From assembly GCF_900108275.1 (NCBI RefSeq), contig NZ_FNVD01000001.1:496001-560000 (forward strand): a DNA stretch of 64,000 nucleotides, read 5' to 3'. The notes beneath the pieces are model-generated. The model saw only the letters and a program-made list of their open reading frames with translations. It was not told the origin of the DNA and searched no databases. Shown here one piece after another: positions 25,900-35,980 of the stretch; the first letter of the stretch is position 1, and every line of letters starts with the position of its first letter. This stretch comes from Jhaorihella thermophila (GTDB lineage: Bacteria; Pseudomonadota; Alphaproteobacteria; Rhodobacterales; Rhodobacteraceae). Both the position numbers and the translations under genes were made by a program.

Positions 25900-25959
25900 G
25901 TCGGCCTCCGCCTTCGGTCGTTCAGGGGGCTTCTATACAAAACCCCGTGCGCGGTGGCC

Positions 25960-25989
25960 ATATCAGTTTTGCGCCTCTTGACGTCGCAA
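25960..25989 (-). promoter_or_regulatory. Promoter of the DAHP synthase operon
   Basis: On the minus strand TTGCGA (25984-25989) and TGATAT (25960-25965) are spaced by 18 nt, about 60 bp upstream of the DAHP synthase ATG. I see no attenuator-like leader peptide or riboswitch. Confidence 0.45.
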
Positions 25990-26068
25990 TCGGCGCGTGG
26001 GCAAGCTGTGCGTCACTCTTGCCGGGCGGGATCCCGGCGCCCTGATTCCCTGAGCCACGAGACGCGCC

Positions 26069-27073
26069 ATGCAGGACCATCGCCATGTCGTGAACGTCGA
26101 ACATGCACCCGAGCGGCCGAAACGGTTCGTTTTCGTGCTGCTGGAGAACTTTACCCTGTTGTCCTTTGCCTCGGCGCTGGAGTGCCTGCGGATCGCCAAC
26201 CGGATGGCGGATCGGCCGCTGTATTCGTGGATCCTGATTGGCGAAGGCGGTGGAGAGGCGAATTGTTCGGCCGGCACCGCGTTTCGGCTGGATGACGACC
26301 TGATCGAAACCCAGCGGGACGACGTCATCCTGGTCTGCGGCGGCATCGACATCCAGAAAGCGACCACGAAGAAGCTGCTGGGCTGGCTCAGGCGCGAGGC
26401 GCGCAAGGGCGTGACGATCGGCGGGCTGTGCACGGCCGCTTGGGCGCTGGCCAGGGCCGGGCTGCTGGATGGCAGGAGGGCGACGATCCACTGGGAGAAC
26501 GCCGACAGTTTCGCCGAGGAATTCGACGAGGTCGAACTGACCAAGTCGGTTTTCGTCATCGACGGCAACCGCATGACCACGGCCGGGGGCACCTCGTCGA
26601 TCGATCTGATGCTGAAGATCATCGCCGACGACCACGGGGAGGAGCTGGCCAACGCGGTGGCGGATCAGCAGATCTATTCCTCGATCCGGACCGATCAGGA
26701 CACGCAGCGGCTGTCGGTGCCGACGCGCATCGGCGTGCGGCATCCGAAACTGGCGCGGGTGATCCAGATGATGGAACAGAACATCGAGGAGCCGATCAGC
26801 CCCTCGATTCTGGCGCGCGACGTGGGCATGTCCACGCGCCAGCTGGAGCGGCTGTTCAGGCGGTACCTGAACCGCAGTCCGAAGCGGTATTACATGGAAC
26901 TGCGGTTGCAGAAGGCGCGCAACCTGCTGATGCAGACCGACATGAGCGTGATCAATGTGGCGCTGGCCTGCGGCTTTGCCTCGCCGTCGCATTTCTCGAA
27001 ATGCTACCGGGCCCATTACAACACCACGCCCTATCGCGAACGCGGCAGCCATTCGACGCGGCTGTCAGTTTGA
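26069..27073 (+). CDS. GlxA/ArgR-type transcriptional regulator (DJ-1/PfpI plus AraC HTH)
   Basis: 334 aa. Residues ~18-190 form a class I glutamine-amidotransferase-like (DJ-1/PfpI) domain with GGLCTAAWALARAGLLDG around the nucleophile-elbow Cys. Residues ~230-325 form a double AraC helix-turn-helix (ILARDVGMSTRQLERLF and INVALACGFASPSHFSKCY). Members (ArgR, GbdR, CdhR) activate catabolism of arginine, glycine betaine or carnitine. None of those genes is adjacent here, so the ligand is unknown. It is divergent from DAHP synthase. Confidence 0.9.
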   Translation: MQDHRHVVNVEHAPERPKRFVFVLLENFTLLSFASALECLRIANRMADRPLYSWILIGEGGGEANCSAGTAFRLDDDLIETQRDDVILVCGGIDIQKATTKKLLGWLRREARKGVTIGGLCTAAWALARAGLLDGRRATIHWENADSFAEEFDEVELTKSVFVIDGNRMTTAGGTSSIDLMLKIIADDHGEELANAVADQQIYSSIRTDQDTQRLSVPTRIGVRHPKLARVIQMMEQNIEEPISPSILARDVGMSTRQLERLFRRYLNRSPKRYYMELRLQKARNLLMQTDMSVINVALACGFASPSHFSKCYRAHYNTTPYRERGSHSTRLSV

Positions 27074-27085
27074 GGGAGTCCGTTT

Positions 27086-27162
27086 CGGATCGCTGGCGCG
27101 ATCCGACCGATGCGGGGGCGCTGCCCCCGCGCCCCCGGAGTATTTGAAGCAAGATGAAGGGA
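27086..27162 (+). repeat. 3' hairpin element, type A, with a second upstream hairpin
   Basis: Starting 13 nt after the GlxA-type gene stop: first an 8-bp stem with 4-nt loop (27086-27105), then a perfect 8-bp GC stem (27112-27119 with 27123-27130, loop GCT), then the tail with GAGTATTTGAAGCAAGATG. It lies on the strand of the upstream gene and before a convergent gene. It probably serves as the transcript end. Confidence 0.72.
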
Positions 27163-27218
27163 CCGTGGCGGGTTCGGGCGGCGATCCGGTCGCGGTGTGG
27201 CGGCGGGATCGGCGGTGG

Positions 27219-28316
27219 CTAGCGGGGGCTCATGCGATAGATCGCGCCGTTGCCTTCCGACACGATCCAGATCGACCCGTCCGGCGCTTCGGCCACGTCG
27301 CGGATTCGCTGGGTCTGGGGACCGGCGATGCGTTCGATCTCGCGCAGGGGCGATTCCGCGAGGTGGCTGATCATGTCGAATTTCAGCGATCCCACAAAGA
27401 AATGTCCCCGCCATTGCGGCCAGAGGCGGCCCGAGTAGATCATCATGTCTGACGGGGCGATCGAGGGATCCCAGTAGAAGGCGGGTTGTTCCATTCCCGC
27501 CTTGTGGGTGCCCTCGCCGATCCTGGCCCCCGAATAGTGCCGGCCGTGACCGATCACCGGCCAGCCGTAATTGGCGCCCTTGCGGATCCGGTTGATCTCG
27601 TCCCCGCCCATGGGGCCGTGTTCGGCCACCCAGAGGGTGCCGGAGCGATCCAGCGCCGCGCCTTGCGGGTTGCGATGGCCCCAGGACCAGATCTCGGGAC
27701 GGACCCCGGGCCGGTTCACGAACGGGTTGTCGGCGGGCACAGATCCGTCGCGGTTGATCCTGACGACGGTGCCGTTGTGGTTGGCCAGGTTCTGCGCCTG
27801 ATCCATGTCGCCGCGATCCCCCAGGGTGACGAAAAGGGTCCCGTCGGAGGCCTCGACGATGCGGGAGCCGAAATGCCGGCCGCCCCGGCCGACATGGGCG
27901 GCCTCGAAGATCACGCGGGGGACGTCGAGCCGCGCCCTGTTCGCGTCCAGTCGCGCCGCCGCGACGGCGGTGCCGATGCCGCCGCCCGTCAGCCGTTTGG
28001 AAAAGGTCAGGAAGATTTCGCGGGTGGTCGCGTGATCGCGCGGCACCATAACGTCGAGCAGACCGCCCTGCCCCTGTGCCCGCACCCGCGGCACGCCGCG
28101 CACCCGCCGCGCCCGGCCGTCGCGCACAAGAAGCAGATCGCCTTCGCGTTCGGTCACCAGGAATCCGCCTCCGGGCAGGAAGGCGATCGCCCAGGGCACG
28201 TCGAGCCCGGTCAGCACGGTTTCGACCCGGACCGGGCCGGCGCTGGTCTGCAGGTCTTGCGCCTGTGCTGGTGCGGCGGCCAGAACAAGCCAGAGAACAA
28301 CCGAAAATACGCGCAT
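27219..28316 (-). CDS. PQQ-dependent sugar dehydrogenase (YliI/soluble GDH-like), secreted
   Basis: 365 aa with a Sec signal peptide (residues ~1-20, VFSVVLWLVLAAAPAQAQ) and a six-bladed beta-propeller of the glucose/sorbosone dehydrogenase family. Landmarks are GLDVPWAIAFLPGGGFLVTE near residue 38, GGRHFGSRI with the catalytic-type His, and HGPMGGDEINRI near 230. It would oxidise aldose sugars in the periplasm and pass electrons to the respiratory chain. The start at 28316 is the Met of the signal peptide; the frame stays open upstream without translation signals. It is divergent from the binding-protein gene. Confidence 0.9.
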   Translation of the reverse strand: MRVFSVVLWLVLAAAPAQAQDLQTSAGPVRVETVLTGLDVPWAIAFLPGGGFLVTEREGDLLLVRDGRARRVRGVPRVRAQGQGGLLDVMVPRDHATTREIFLTFSKRLTGGGIGTAVAAARLDANRARLDVPRVIFEAAHVGRGGRHFGSRIVEASDGTLFVTLGDRGDMDQAQNLANHNGTVVRINRDGSVPADNPFVNRPGVRPEIWSWGHRNPQGAALDRSGTLWVAEHGPMGGDEINRIRKGANYGWPVIGHGRHYSGARIGEGTHKAGMEQPAFYWDPSIAPSDMMIYSGRLWPQWRGHFFVGSLKFDMISHLAESPLREIERIAGPQTQRIRDVAEAPDGSIWIVSEGNGAIYRMSPR

Positions 28317-28448
28317 GAGACCTCCTGTCGGGTTGGTCCGGGCCGAGAGGGAAATCCGGCCGCCTTTCCTTTCACATAGCACTTTTCTTTTGCAATCGCC
28401 TTGCCTAGGGTCGGGCCAGAACGTTCGTTCCAACAAGGGAGATGAAGA

Positions 28449-29630
28449 ATGAAAAAGTTCCTGATGGCTTCGGCCGCCGCGGCTCTTCTGGCCGGTGCCG
28501 CCTCTGCCGAAGAGGTGAAGATCGGCGTGATCCTGGGCTTTACCGGTCCGATCGAATCGCTGACGCCGCAGATGGCCGCCGGCGCCGAGCTGGCGATGAA
28601 GGAAGTCTCTGACAGCGGCAAGCTGCTGGGCGGGACCACGGTGACCCCGGTGCGGGCCGATTCGACCTGCATCGACGCCGGCGCGGCCACTGCGGCGGCC
28701 GAACGTCTGGTGACCTCGGACGGCGTCAAGGGGATCATGGGCGCGGACTGCTCGGGCGTGACCGGCGCGATCCTGTCCAACGTGGCGGTGCCAAACGGCG
28801 TGGTGATGATCTCGCCCTCGGCCACCTCGCCGGGGCTGTCCACGGCCGAGGACAACGGCCTGTTCTTCCGCACCGCGCCGTCGGATGCCCGCCAGGGCGA
28901 GGTGATGGCCGAGATCCTGCTCGAGCAGGGGGTCAAGTCGGTGGCGCTGACCTATACCAACAACGACTATGGCAAGGGCCTGGCCGACAGCTTCAAGTCC
29001 GCCTACGAGGCCAAGGGCGGCAAGGTCACCATCTCGGCCGCGCATGAGGACGGCAAGGCCGACTATTCGGCCGAAGTCGCGGCGCTGGCTTCGGCCGGTG
29101 GCGAACGGCTGGTGGTCGCGGGCTACGTGGACCAGGGCGGTTCGGGCATCGTCCGCGCGGCGCTGGATTCGGGCGCCTTCGACACGTTCCATTTCCCCGA
29201 CGGCATGATCAGCGCCAAGCTGGAGGAAAACTTCGGTTCCGAGATCGACGGCTCCACCGGCCAGCATCCGGGCACCGACAGCCCCGGCGCGGCCAAGTTC
29301 GAGGAACTGGCGGGCGGCGCCTTCGACGCGACTTCGCCGTTCACGCCGGAATCCTATGACGCGGCGGCGCTCATCATGCTGGCGATGCAGGCGGCCGGGT
29401 CCACCGACAGCCAAGTCTACAAGAAAAAAGTCATGGAAGTCGCCAACGCGCCGGGTGAAAAGATCTATCCGGGCGAGCTGGGCAAGGCGCTGGATCTGCT
29501 CGCGGCGGGCAAGGACATCGACTATGTCGGCGCCACCGCGGTCGAGCTGATCGGACCGGGCGAATCGGCGGGCAACTACCGCGAGATCGTGATCAAGGAC
29601 GGCAAGGTCACCACGGTGAAATACCGGTGA
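28449..29630 (+). CDS. ABC transporter substrate-binding protein (branched-chain amino acid/HAAT type)
   Basis: 393 aa periplasmic protein. Signal peptide residues 1-20 (KKFLMASAAAALLAGAAS, cleavage at ASA/EE). The mature N-terminus EEVKIGVILGFTGPIESL is typical of the type I Liv/HAAT fold, and DSTCIDAGAATAAAERLV near residue 75 carries the conserved disulfide-type Cys pair with ADCSGVTG. It is the first gene of a second complete liv locus, and a strong rho-independent terminator follows, so it can be made in excess of the membrane parts. Confidence 0.93.
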   Translation: MKKFLMASAAAALLAGAASAEEVKIGVILGFTGPIESLTPQMAAGAELAMKEVSDSGKLLGGTTVTPVRADSTCIDAGAATAAAERLVTSDGVKGIMGADCSGVTGAILSNVAVPNGVVMISPSATSPGLSTAEDNGLFFRTAPSDARQGEVMAEILLEQGVKSVALTYTNNDYGKGLADSFKSAYEAKGGKVTISAAHEDGKADYSAEVAALASAGGERLVVAGYVDQGGSGIVRAALDSGAFDTFHFPDGMISAKLEENFGSEIDGSTGQHPGTDSPGAAKFEELAGGAFDATSPFTPESYDAAALIMLAMQAAGSTDSQVYKKKVMEVANAPGEKIYPGELGKALDLLAAGKDIDYVGATAVELIGPGESAGNYREIVIKDGKVTTVKYR

Positions 29631-29656
29631 TCGGCACCCGTTCGGCATGAGAACGT

Positions 29657-29687
29657 GGCCCGGACCTTGCGTCCGGGCCTTTTCTTT
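29657..29687 (+). terminator. Rho-independent terminator after the second binding-protein gene
   Basis: A perfect 9-bp stem (GGCCCGGAC at 29657-29665 with 29671-29679), a 5-nt loop, then TTTTCTTT. It separates the binding-protein gene from livG and is probably leaky, giving a high ratio of binding protein to transporter. Confidence 0.85.
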
Positions 29688-29769
29688 GCCAAAAGCCCGC
29701 GCCAAGCGCGACTCAACGACAAGATGCCGCACCCCGCGCCCGTGGGGACCGGCACCGGGGGAGGATGAC

Positions 29770-30570
<801 letters not shown>

Positions 30571-30591
30571 CGGGGCGGGCGTGGACCGGAT

Positions 30592-30658
30592 CGGGGGGCG
30601 CTGCCCCCGTCGCCCTGCGGGCGACTCCCCCGGAGTATTTTCAGCAAGATGAAGGGAC
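30592..30658 (+). repeat. 3' hairpin element, type A, between livG and livF
   Basis: Two hairpins in series: a GC stem (30594-30599 with 30603-30608, loop GCT) and a perfect 7-bp stem (30609-30615 with 30619-30625), then the tail with GAGTATTTTCAGCAAGATG. It begins 21 nt after the livG stop and ends 9 nt before the livF ATG, so here the element is inside an operon. Confidence 0.72.
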
Positions 30659-30667
30659 AGGGCGGCC

Positions 30668-31495
30668 ATGAGCGACAATCCCTGGCAGGATGATCGCGGC
30701 AACAAGGACGCGACGATCACGCGGAAGGAAGGCATGGGACAGGCGACGGTTCATGCCGGGGAGGGGCAGACGCACCCGGCCCCCGGCGGGCCGTTCCTGA
30801 TTGGCGAGAAGATGACCGGCGGCTATGGCAAGGGGCCGGACATCCTGCATGACTGCACCATTTCGGTGGATCGCGGCGAAATCGCGGTGATCGTGGGCCC
30901 CAACGGCGCCGGAAAGTCCACCGCTATGAAGGCGATATTCGGCATGCTGGACGTTCGGTCGGGTTCGGTCCGGCTGGATGGAGAGGACATCACCGACCTC
31001 AGCCCGCAGGCGCGGGTGGTCAAGGGGATGGGGTTCGTGCCGCAGACAAACAACATCTTCACCTCGATGACGGTGGAGGAAAATCTGGAGATGGGTGCCT
31101 TCATCCGCACCGACGACATCAGCGAGACGATGGAGCAGGTCTATGACCTGTTCCCGATCCTGCGCGAAAAGCGCCGACAGGCGGCCGGCGAGCTGTCGGG
31201 CGGCCAGCGCCAGCAGGTCGCGGTGGGCCGCGCGCTGATGACCCGGCCCAAGGTGCTGATGCTGGACGAACCCACTGCGGGCGTGAGTCCCATCGTGATG
31301 GATGAACTCTTTGACCGGATCATCGAGGTCAGCCGCACCGGCATCCCGATCCTGATGGTGGAGCAGAACGCCCGCCAGGCGCTGGAGATCGCCGACAAGG
31401 GTTATGTCCTGGTGCAGGGCCGCAACGCCTATACCGGGTCGGGCAAGGAACTGCTGTCCGACCCGGAAGTGCGCAAATCCTTCCTGGGGGGCTGA
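30668..31495 (+). CDS. livF: Branched-chain amino acid-type ABC transporter ATP-binding protein (LivF-like)
   Basis: 275 aa, about 35 residues longer than usual LivF at the N-terminus: residues 1-40 are hydrophilic and low in recognisable motif (DNPWQDDRGNKDATITRKEG). The core is canonical, with Walker A GPNGAGKST near residue 80, signature LSGGQRQQVAVGRALM near 175 and Walker B VLMLDEPTAGVSP. The ATG lies just after a hairpin element. The N-terminal extension could be partly untranslated if an internal start is used, but the ATG at 30668 is the only one with spacing suited to the operon. Confidence 0.9.
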   Translation: MSDNPWQDDRGNKDATITRKEGMGQATVHAGEGQTHPAPGGPFLIGEKMTGGYGKGPDILHDCTISVDRGEIAVIVGPNGAGKSTAMKAIFGMLDVRSGSVRLDGEDITDLSPQARVVKGMGFVPQTNNIFTSMTVEENLEMGAFIRTDDISETMEQVYDLFPILREKRRQAAGELSGGQRQQVAVGRALMTRPKVLMLDEPTAGVSPIVMDELFDRIIEVSRTGIPILMVEQNARQALEIADKGYVLVQGRNAYTGSGKELLSDPEVRKSFLGG

Positions 31496-31498
31496 GAC

Positions 31499-32509
31499 AT
31501 GGATTTCCTCAACGCCCTGGTGGCGCTTTCCAATTTCGTTCTGATCCCGGCGATCACCTATGGAAGCCAGCTTGCGCTGGGGGCCCTGGGCGTGACGCTG
31601 ATTTACGGGATCCTGCGGTTTTCCAACTTTGCCCATGGCGACACGATGGCCTTCGGCACGATGGTGACGATCCTGTTCACTTGGTGGCTCCAGTCCATGG
31701 GTTGGCATCTGGGCCCCTTGCCGACCGCGCTTCTGGCGCTGCCGCTGGGTATCCTGGGCTGCATTGCGCTGCTTCTGGTAACGGACCGGCTGGTCTATCG
31801 GTTCTACCGCGAACAGAAGGCCAAGCCGGTGATCCTGGTGATCGTGTCGATGGGCGTGATGTTCATCATGAACGGTCTGGTGCGCTTCATCATCGGCCCC
31901 GATGACCAGCGGTTCGCGGACGGCACGCGTTTTCTCGTCACGGCGCGCGAATTCAAGAAGGCGACAGGCCTGAACGAGGGACTGGCGCTCAAGGCCACGC
32001 AGGGCATCACCATCGTTACCGCGGTCGTGGTCGTGGCGCTGCTGTTCTGGTTCCTCAACCGCACCCGAACCGGCAAGTCGATGCGCGCCTATTCCGACAA
32101 CGAGGATCTGGCGCTGCTGTCGGGCATCAACCCCGAACGCGTGGTGATGTATACATGGATGATCGTGGCGGCGCTGGCGACCATCGCCGGCGTGCTCTAC
32201 GGCCTCGACAAGAGCTTCAAGCCCTTCGTCTATTTCCAGCTTCTGCTGCCGATCTTCGCCTCGGCCATCGTCGGGGGGCTGGGCAACCCGCTGGGCGCCA
32301 TCGCGGGCGGGTTCATCATCGCCTTTTCCGAGGTGACCATCACCTATGCATGGAAGAAGGTCCTGGTCTATCTCATGCCGGAGCCTCTGGAGCCCGAGGG
32401 ACTCGTGCAGCTTCTCAGCACGGACTACAAGTTCGCGGTGTCCTTCGTGATCCTTCTGATCGTCCTGCTGTTCCGTCCCACCGGCATCTTCAAGGGGAAA
32501 GCGGTATGA
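31499..32509 (+). CDS. livH: Branched-chain amino acid-type ABC transporter permease (LivH-like)
   Basis: 336 aa inner-membrane protein with about eight hydrophobic segments. LGVTLIYGILRFSNFAHGDT near residue 30 is the LivH signature. The coupling loop with LALLSGINPERVVMYTW is near 205. It follows livF by 3 nt, and its TGA overlaps the livM ATG by 4 bp. Confidence 0.93.
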   Translation: MDFLNALVALSNFVLIPAITYGSQLALGALGVTLIYGILRFSNFAHGDTMAFGTMVTILFTWWLQSMGWHLGPLPTALLALPLGILGCIALLLVTDRLVYRFYREQKAKPVILVIVSMGVMFIMNGLVRFIIGPDDQRFADGTRFLVTAREFKKATGLNEGLALKATQGITIVTAVVVVALLFWFLNRTRTGKSMRAYSDNEDLALLSGINPERVVMYTWMIVAALATIAGVLYGLDKSFKPFVYFQLLLPIFASAIVGGLGNPLGAIAGGFIIAFSEVTITYAWKKVLVYLMPEPLEPEGLVQLLSTDYKFAVSFVILLIVLLFRPTGIFKGKAV

Positions 32510-33810
32510 ACGAGACGGTAAAGAATGTGGGGCTGTTCGCCCTGGTCGGCGCGCTGATCCTTCTGACCGGGGTCATGCAGAGCTGGAACACCGCGGTGCT
32601 GATCCTGAACATGGGCCTGATCTCGGCCATCATGGCGATTGGCGTGAACCTGCAATGGGGATTCGCCGGTCTGTTCAACGTCGGTGTCATGGGCTTTGTG
32701 GCGCTTGGCGGGTTGGCAGTGGTTCTGACCTCGATGCCGCCGGTCAAGGAGGCCTGGGCCGCGGGCGGTCTGCGGATCGTCGCGGGGCTGTTGCTGGGGG
32801 CGGCCACCATCGCCGCCGCGGTCGTGGTCAACAAACGCATGGCCAAGAGCGGCAAGCGCGCGATCGTCATGATCGTGATCCTCGTGGGTGGCTTCTTCCT
32901 CTACCGCGGGGTGCTCGACCCGGGCGTTGCGGCGGTCGAAGCGGTCAATCCCGCCAGCACCGGATACCTTGGCGGGCTGGGCCTTCCGGTCCTGCTGGCC
33001 TGGCCCGTGGGCGGCCTGCTGGCCGCGGGCGCGGCCTGGCTGGTCGGCAAGACCGCGCTGGGACTGCGTTCGGACTACCTGGCGATCGCAACGCTGGGCA
33101 TTGCCGAGATCATCATCGCGATCATGAAGAACGAGGACTGGCTGGCCCGCGGCGTCAAGAACGTGGTCGGCCTGCCGCGCCCCCTGCCCTATGAGATCGA
33201 CCTGCAACAGGATCCTGCTTTCGTCGATCGCGTGACATCGCTGGGGCTCGACCCGGTCACGGCATCGACGATGTATGTCAAGCTCGGCTACTCGATCCTG
33301 TTCCTTGTCGTGCTTCTCATCCTCTTGTGGATGGCGCAGATGGCACTGAAGAGCCCATGGGGCCGCATGATGCGCGCCATCCGCGACAACGAGGTCGCCG
33401 CCGAAGCCATGGGCAAGGACGTCACCGCCCGTCATCTGCAGGTGTTCATCATCGGCTCGGCGATCTGCGGTCTGGCCGGCGCGATGATGACCACGCTGGA
33501 CGGCCAACTCACCCCCGGCACCTACCAGCCGCTGCGCTTTACCTTCCTGATCTGGGTGATGGTGATCGTGGGCGGTTCGGGCAACAATTTCGGCGCGGTG
33601 CTGGGCGCGATGCTGATCTGGTTCCTCTGGGTCCAGGTGGAACCGATCGGGCTGTGGCTTTTGCAGGTGCTTACCTCGGGCATGGCCGACACCAACCCGC
33701 TGAAGCAGCACCTGCTGGACAGCGCGGCGCATATGCGCCTGCTGACCATGGGGCTCATCCTGCTGCTGGTGCTGCGCTTCAGCCCGCGCGGCCTGATCCC
33801 GGAAAAGTAA
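32506..33810 (+). CDS. livM: Branched-chain amino acid-type ABC transporter permease (LivM-like)
   Basis: 434 aa inner-membrane permease. MAIGVNLQWGFAGLFNVGVM near residue 45 is the LivM signature, and the coupling loop GRMMRAIRDNEVAAEAMGKD is near 285. I start it at the ATG at 32506 because it overlaps the livH stop (ATGA); the frame is open for longer upstream but lies inside livH. It has a hydrophobic insertion after residue 90 relative to short LivM proteins. A strong terminator follows. Confidence 0.93.
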   Translation: MNETVKNVGLFALVGALILLTGVMQSWNTAVLILNMGLISAIMAIGVNLQWGFAGLFNVGVMGFVALGGLAVVLTSMPPVKEAWAAGGLRIVAGLLLGAATIAAAVVVNKRMAKSGKRAIVMIVILVGGFFLYRGVLDPGVAAVEAVNPASTGYLGGLGLPVLLAWPVGGLLAAGAAWLVGKTALGLRSDYLAIATLGIAEIIIAIMKNEDWLARGVKNVVGLPRPLPYEIDLQQDPAFVDRVTSLGLDPVTASTMYVKLGYSILFLVVLLILLWMAQMALKSPWGRMMRAIRDNEVAAEAMGKDVTARHLQVFIIGSAICGLAGAMMTTLDGQLTPGTYQPLRFTFLIWVMVIVGGSGNNFGAVLGAMLIWFLWVQVEPIGLWLLQVLTSGMADTNPLKQHLLDSAAHMRLLTMGLILLLVLRFSPRGLIPEK

Positions 33811-33831
33811 CCGGCATCAAACCCACCGACA

Positions 33832-33865
33832 AAGGGCGCGGGTCGAACCACCCGCGCCCTTTTCC
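33832..33865 (+). terminator. Rho-independent terminator of the second liv operon
   Basis: A perfect 12-bp stem (33832-33843 with 33850-33861), 6-nt loop, followed by TTTCC, 21 nt after the livM stop. Confidence 0.88.
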
Positions 33866-33870
33866 ATTTA

Positions 33871-33953
33871 CGGGCCCCTGCTTCTTTTTCCGAGCCCCTG
33901 CTTCTTTCTGGTCCCAAATACCCCCCGCGGAGCGATCGCGGCGCAGCCGCGAT
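33871..33953 (-). repeat. 3' hairpin element, type B, with duplicated tail
   Basis: On the minus strand, starting 7 nt after the HerA-like gene stop: a perfect 8-bp stem (33935-33942 with 33946-33953), then GGTATTT and CCAGAAAGAAGCAGGGG. A second near-identical tail copy follows (20-bp units 33871-33890 and 33891-33910, each with GCCCCTGCTTCTTT on the plus strand). It matches the element at 23797-23863 and is again on the strand of the gene it follows. Confidence 0.7.
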
Positions 33954-33960
33954 ACCGGCC

Positions 33961-35526
33961 CTACCGCCCGCGGAACAGGCCACCCAAGATGCCGCGCACG
34001 ATCCGCCGCCCGGTGGTGCCCTTCAACTCCTTGATCAGCGCCTGCGTCAAGGCCGAGCCGAAACTGTCCTTCTCGCGTACCCGCCGCGCCGAGGACCGCC
34101 CCACGCGGTTGCCCGAATAGCGCCGCGCGGCATTGTATTCCCGTGCCACGGGGCCCGCTTCTTCCTCCTCGGCCGCGACCTCGGCCGCTTCGGCCTCGAC
34201 CGCCCGCTTCGCGGCACGTTCGGCCAGGATCTCGTGGGCCGAGCGCCGGTCCACCGCCGCGTCATATTTGCCCGCCATGCGCGACGCCGCCAATATCTGC
34301 CGCCGTTCCTCCTCCGTGATCGGGCCCAGCTGCGACGACGGCGGCCGGATCAGGGTGCGCTCGACCATGCCCGGCACGCCCTTCTTCTCCAGAAAGGACG
34401 TCAACGCCTCGCCCACCCCGACCTCGCGGATCGCCTCTTCGGTGGAAAAGCGCGGGTTCTCCCGGTAGGTCTCGGCCGCAAGCCGCAGGTTCTTGCGGTC
34501 CCGCGCCGTATAGGCGCGCAGCGCATGCTGCACCCGGTTGCCCAACTGGCCAAGGATGTCCTCGGGGATGTCTGCCGGATGCTGGGTCACGAAATAGACC
34601 CCGACCCCCTTGGACCGGATCAGGCGGGCGACCTGTTCGACCTTGTCCACCAGCGCCTTGGGCGCGTCATCGAACAAAAGATGCGCCTCGTCGAAGAAAA
34701 AAACCAGCCTGGGCCTGTCTGGATCGCCCACCTCGGGCAGCTCTTCGAAGAGTTCCGACAGGAGCCACAACAGAAAGGTCGAATAGAGCCGGGGCGAGCC
34801 CATCAGGCGGTCGGCGGCCAGGATGTTGATGATGCCCCGGCCCCGGTCATCGGTTCGCATCAGATCGGACAGATCCAGCGCCGGTTCACCAAAGAGCTGC
34901 ACCCCGCCCTGATTTTCCAGAACCATCAGCCGCCGCTGGATCGCGCCGACCGAAGCCGTCGAGATATTGCCGTAACGCAGCGACAGATCCCCACGATTTT
35001 CCCCGACCCAGACCAGCAGCGACTGCAGATCCTTCAGGTCCAGCAGCGGCAGCCCCTGTTCATCCGCCAGGCGGAAGGCGATGTTCAGGATGCCCTCCTG
35101 CGCCTCGCTCAGCTCCAACAGCCGGGCCAGCATCAGCGGCCCCATCTCGGCCACCGTGGTGCGCACCGGATGCCCCTGCTGGCCGAACAGATCCCAGAAG
35201 GTCACGGGGAATGACTCATAGCGATAATCGTCAAAGCCGATCTTCGCCGCCCGCTCCATGAAGGCGTCATGCAGCTTGAAACCGGGCGATCCGGCCTTGG
35301 CCAATCCGGACAGATCGCCCTTAACGTCCGCCAGGAACACCGGCACACCCGCCGATGAAAACCCCTCGGCCATGATCTGCAGCGTCACCGTCTTGCCCGT
35401 GCCGGTCGCGCCCGCGATCAACCCGTGGCGGTTGGCATATTTCAGTGCCAGCCCCTGTTTGACGGCGTAGCCTTCTCCGCCGCCGCCGATGAACACCTTG
35501 TCCCGCATGTCGTCCCGATCCGTCAT
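33961..35526 (-). CDS. HerA-like ATPase (DUF853 family)
   Basis: 521 aa P-loop ATPase of the HerA/FtsK superfamily. Walker [17 protein letters not shown] is at residues ~34-49 and Walker [16 protein letters not shown] near 250. The C-terminal third is charged and Ala/Glu-rich ([15 protein letters not shown]), probably a coiled coil. Members are widespread in Proteobacteria with uncertain function, possibly DNA translocation; no NurA nuclease partner is next door. The start at 35526 is the most likely of three Mets, placed by the GGAGGCGGAAAA before it; 35544 is an alternative. Confidence 0.85.
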   Translation of the reverse strand: MTDRDDMRDKVFIGGGGEGYAVKQGLALKYANRHGLIAGATGTGKTVTLQIMAEGFSSAGVPVFLADVKGDLSGLAKAGSPGFKLHDAFMERAAKIGFDDYRYESFPVTFWDLFGQQGHPVRTTVAEMGPLMLARLLELSEAQEGILNIAFRLADEQGLPLLDLKDLQSLLVWVGENRGDLSLRYGNISTASVGAIQRRLMVLENQGGVQLFGEPALDLSDLMRTDDRGRGIINILAADRLMGSPRLYSTFLLWLLSELFEELPEVGDPDRPRLVFFFDEAHLLFDDAPKALVDKVEQVARLIRSKGVGVYFVTQHPADIPEDILGQLGNRVQHALRAYTARDRKNLRLAAETYRENPRFSTEEAIREVGVGEALTSFLEKKGVPGMVERTLIRPPSSQLGPITEEERRQILAASRMAGKYDAAVDRRSAHEILAERAAKRAVEAEAAEVAAEEEEAGPVAREYNAARRYSGNRVGRSSARRVREKDSFGSALTQALIKELKGTTGRRIVRGILGGLFRGR

Positions 35527-35725
35527 TTTTCCGCCTCCGGCCATGCCTTGACCATACAAAGTTAACCTTTTCGCGCCATAGTCATTTCCGCCCCGCCGTG
35601 AACCCTTGGGCGGCGGGGGGACTTCCTCCCTGTCAGACTGGCCGCGCCCATACGGCGCGGTCTTTTTCCAATCGGTCAAAAGACGGAAAAACAAGGCAAA
35701 AGCCCTGATTTTCGCAGGTTTTCCG

Positions 35726-35754
35726 TTGACCACGGGCATCTCGTTTCGTAACGT
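35726..35754 (+). promoter_or_regulatory. Promoter upstream of the IalB-family gene
   Basis: TTGACC (35726-35731) and TAACGT (35749-35754) with a 17-nt spacer, predicting a long (~220-nt) leader for the gene at 35981. The rest of the 454-bp gap 35527-35980 holds the start region of the HerA-like gene, a small hairpin (35803-35824 region) and the 15-bp tandem repeat at 35823-35852. I see no coding gene in it. Confidence 0.5.
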
Positions 35755-35822
35755 CTTGGCACAACTAAGTCGGCCAGTCCGACGGGGAGAGACTGATTTG
35801 AAGGGGGGCTGTTCCAGTCCCC

Positions 35823-35852
35823 TTTCTTTATTGCTCGTTTCTTTATTGCTCG
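35823..35852 (+). repeat. Exact 15-bp tandem duplication in the ialB leader
   Basis: TTTCTTTATTGCTCG is present twice head to tail (35823-35837, 35838-35852) directly after the CCCC arm of a short stem (AAGGGG/CCCCTT), in the predicted untranslated leader. A T-rich run after a stem resembles an early terminator or a start point for leader-based control. Confidence 0.8.
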
Positions 35853-35980
35853 TTCGCCCGGAAGGCCCGGCTGGCGGTGCATCGGTGTCATTCCGCCGCC
35901 ATTCTCCGAATGCCGCTGACAGCCCCGCAGCGGCGTGCTACAGCAGCGGCGAAGAAATCACCAAACGACACGAGGCTTGG

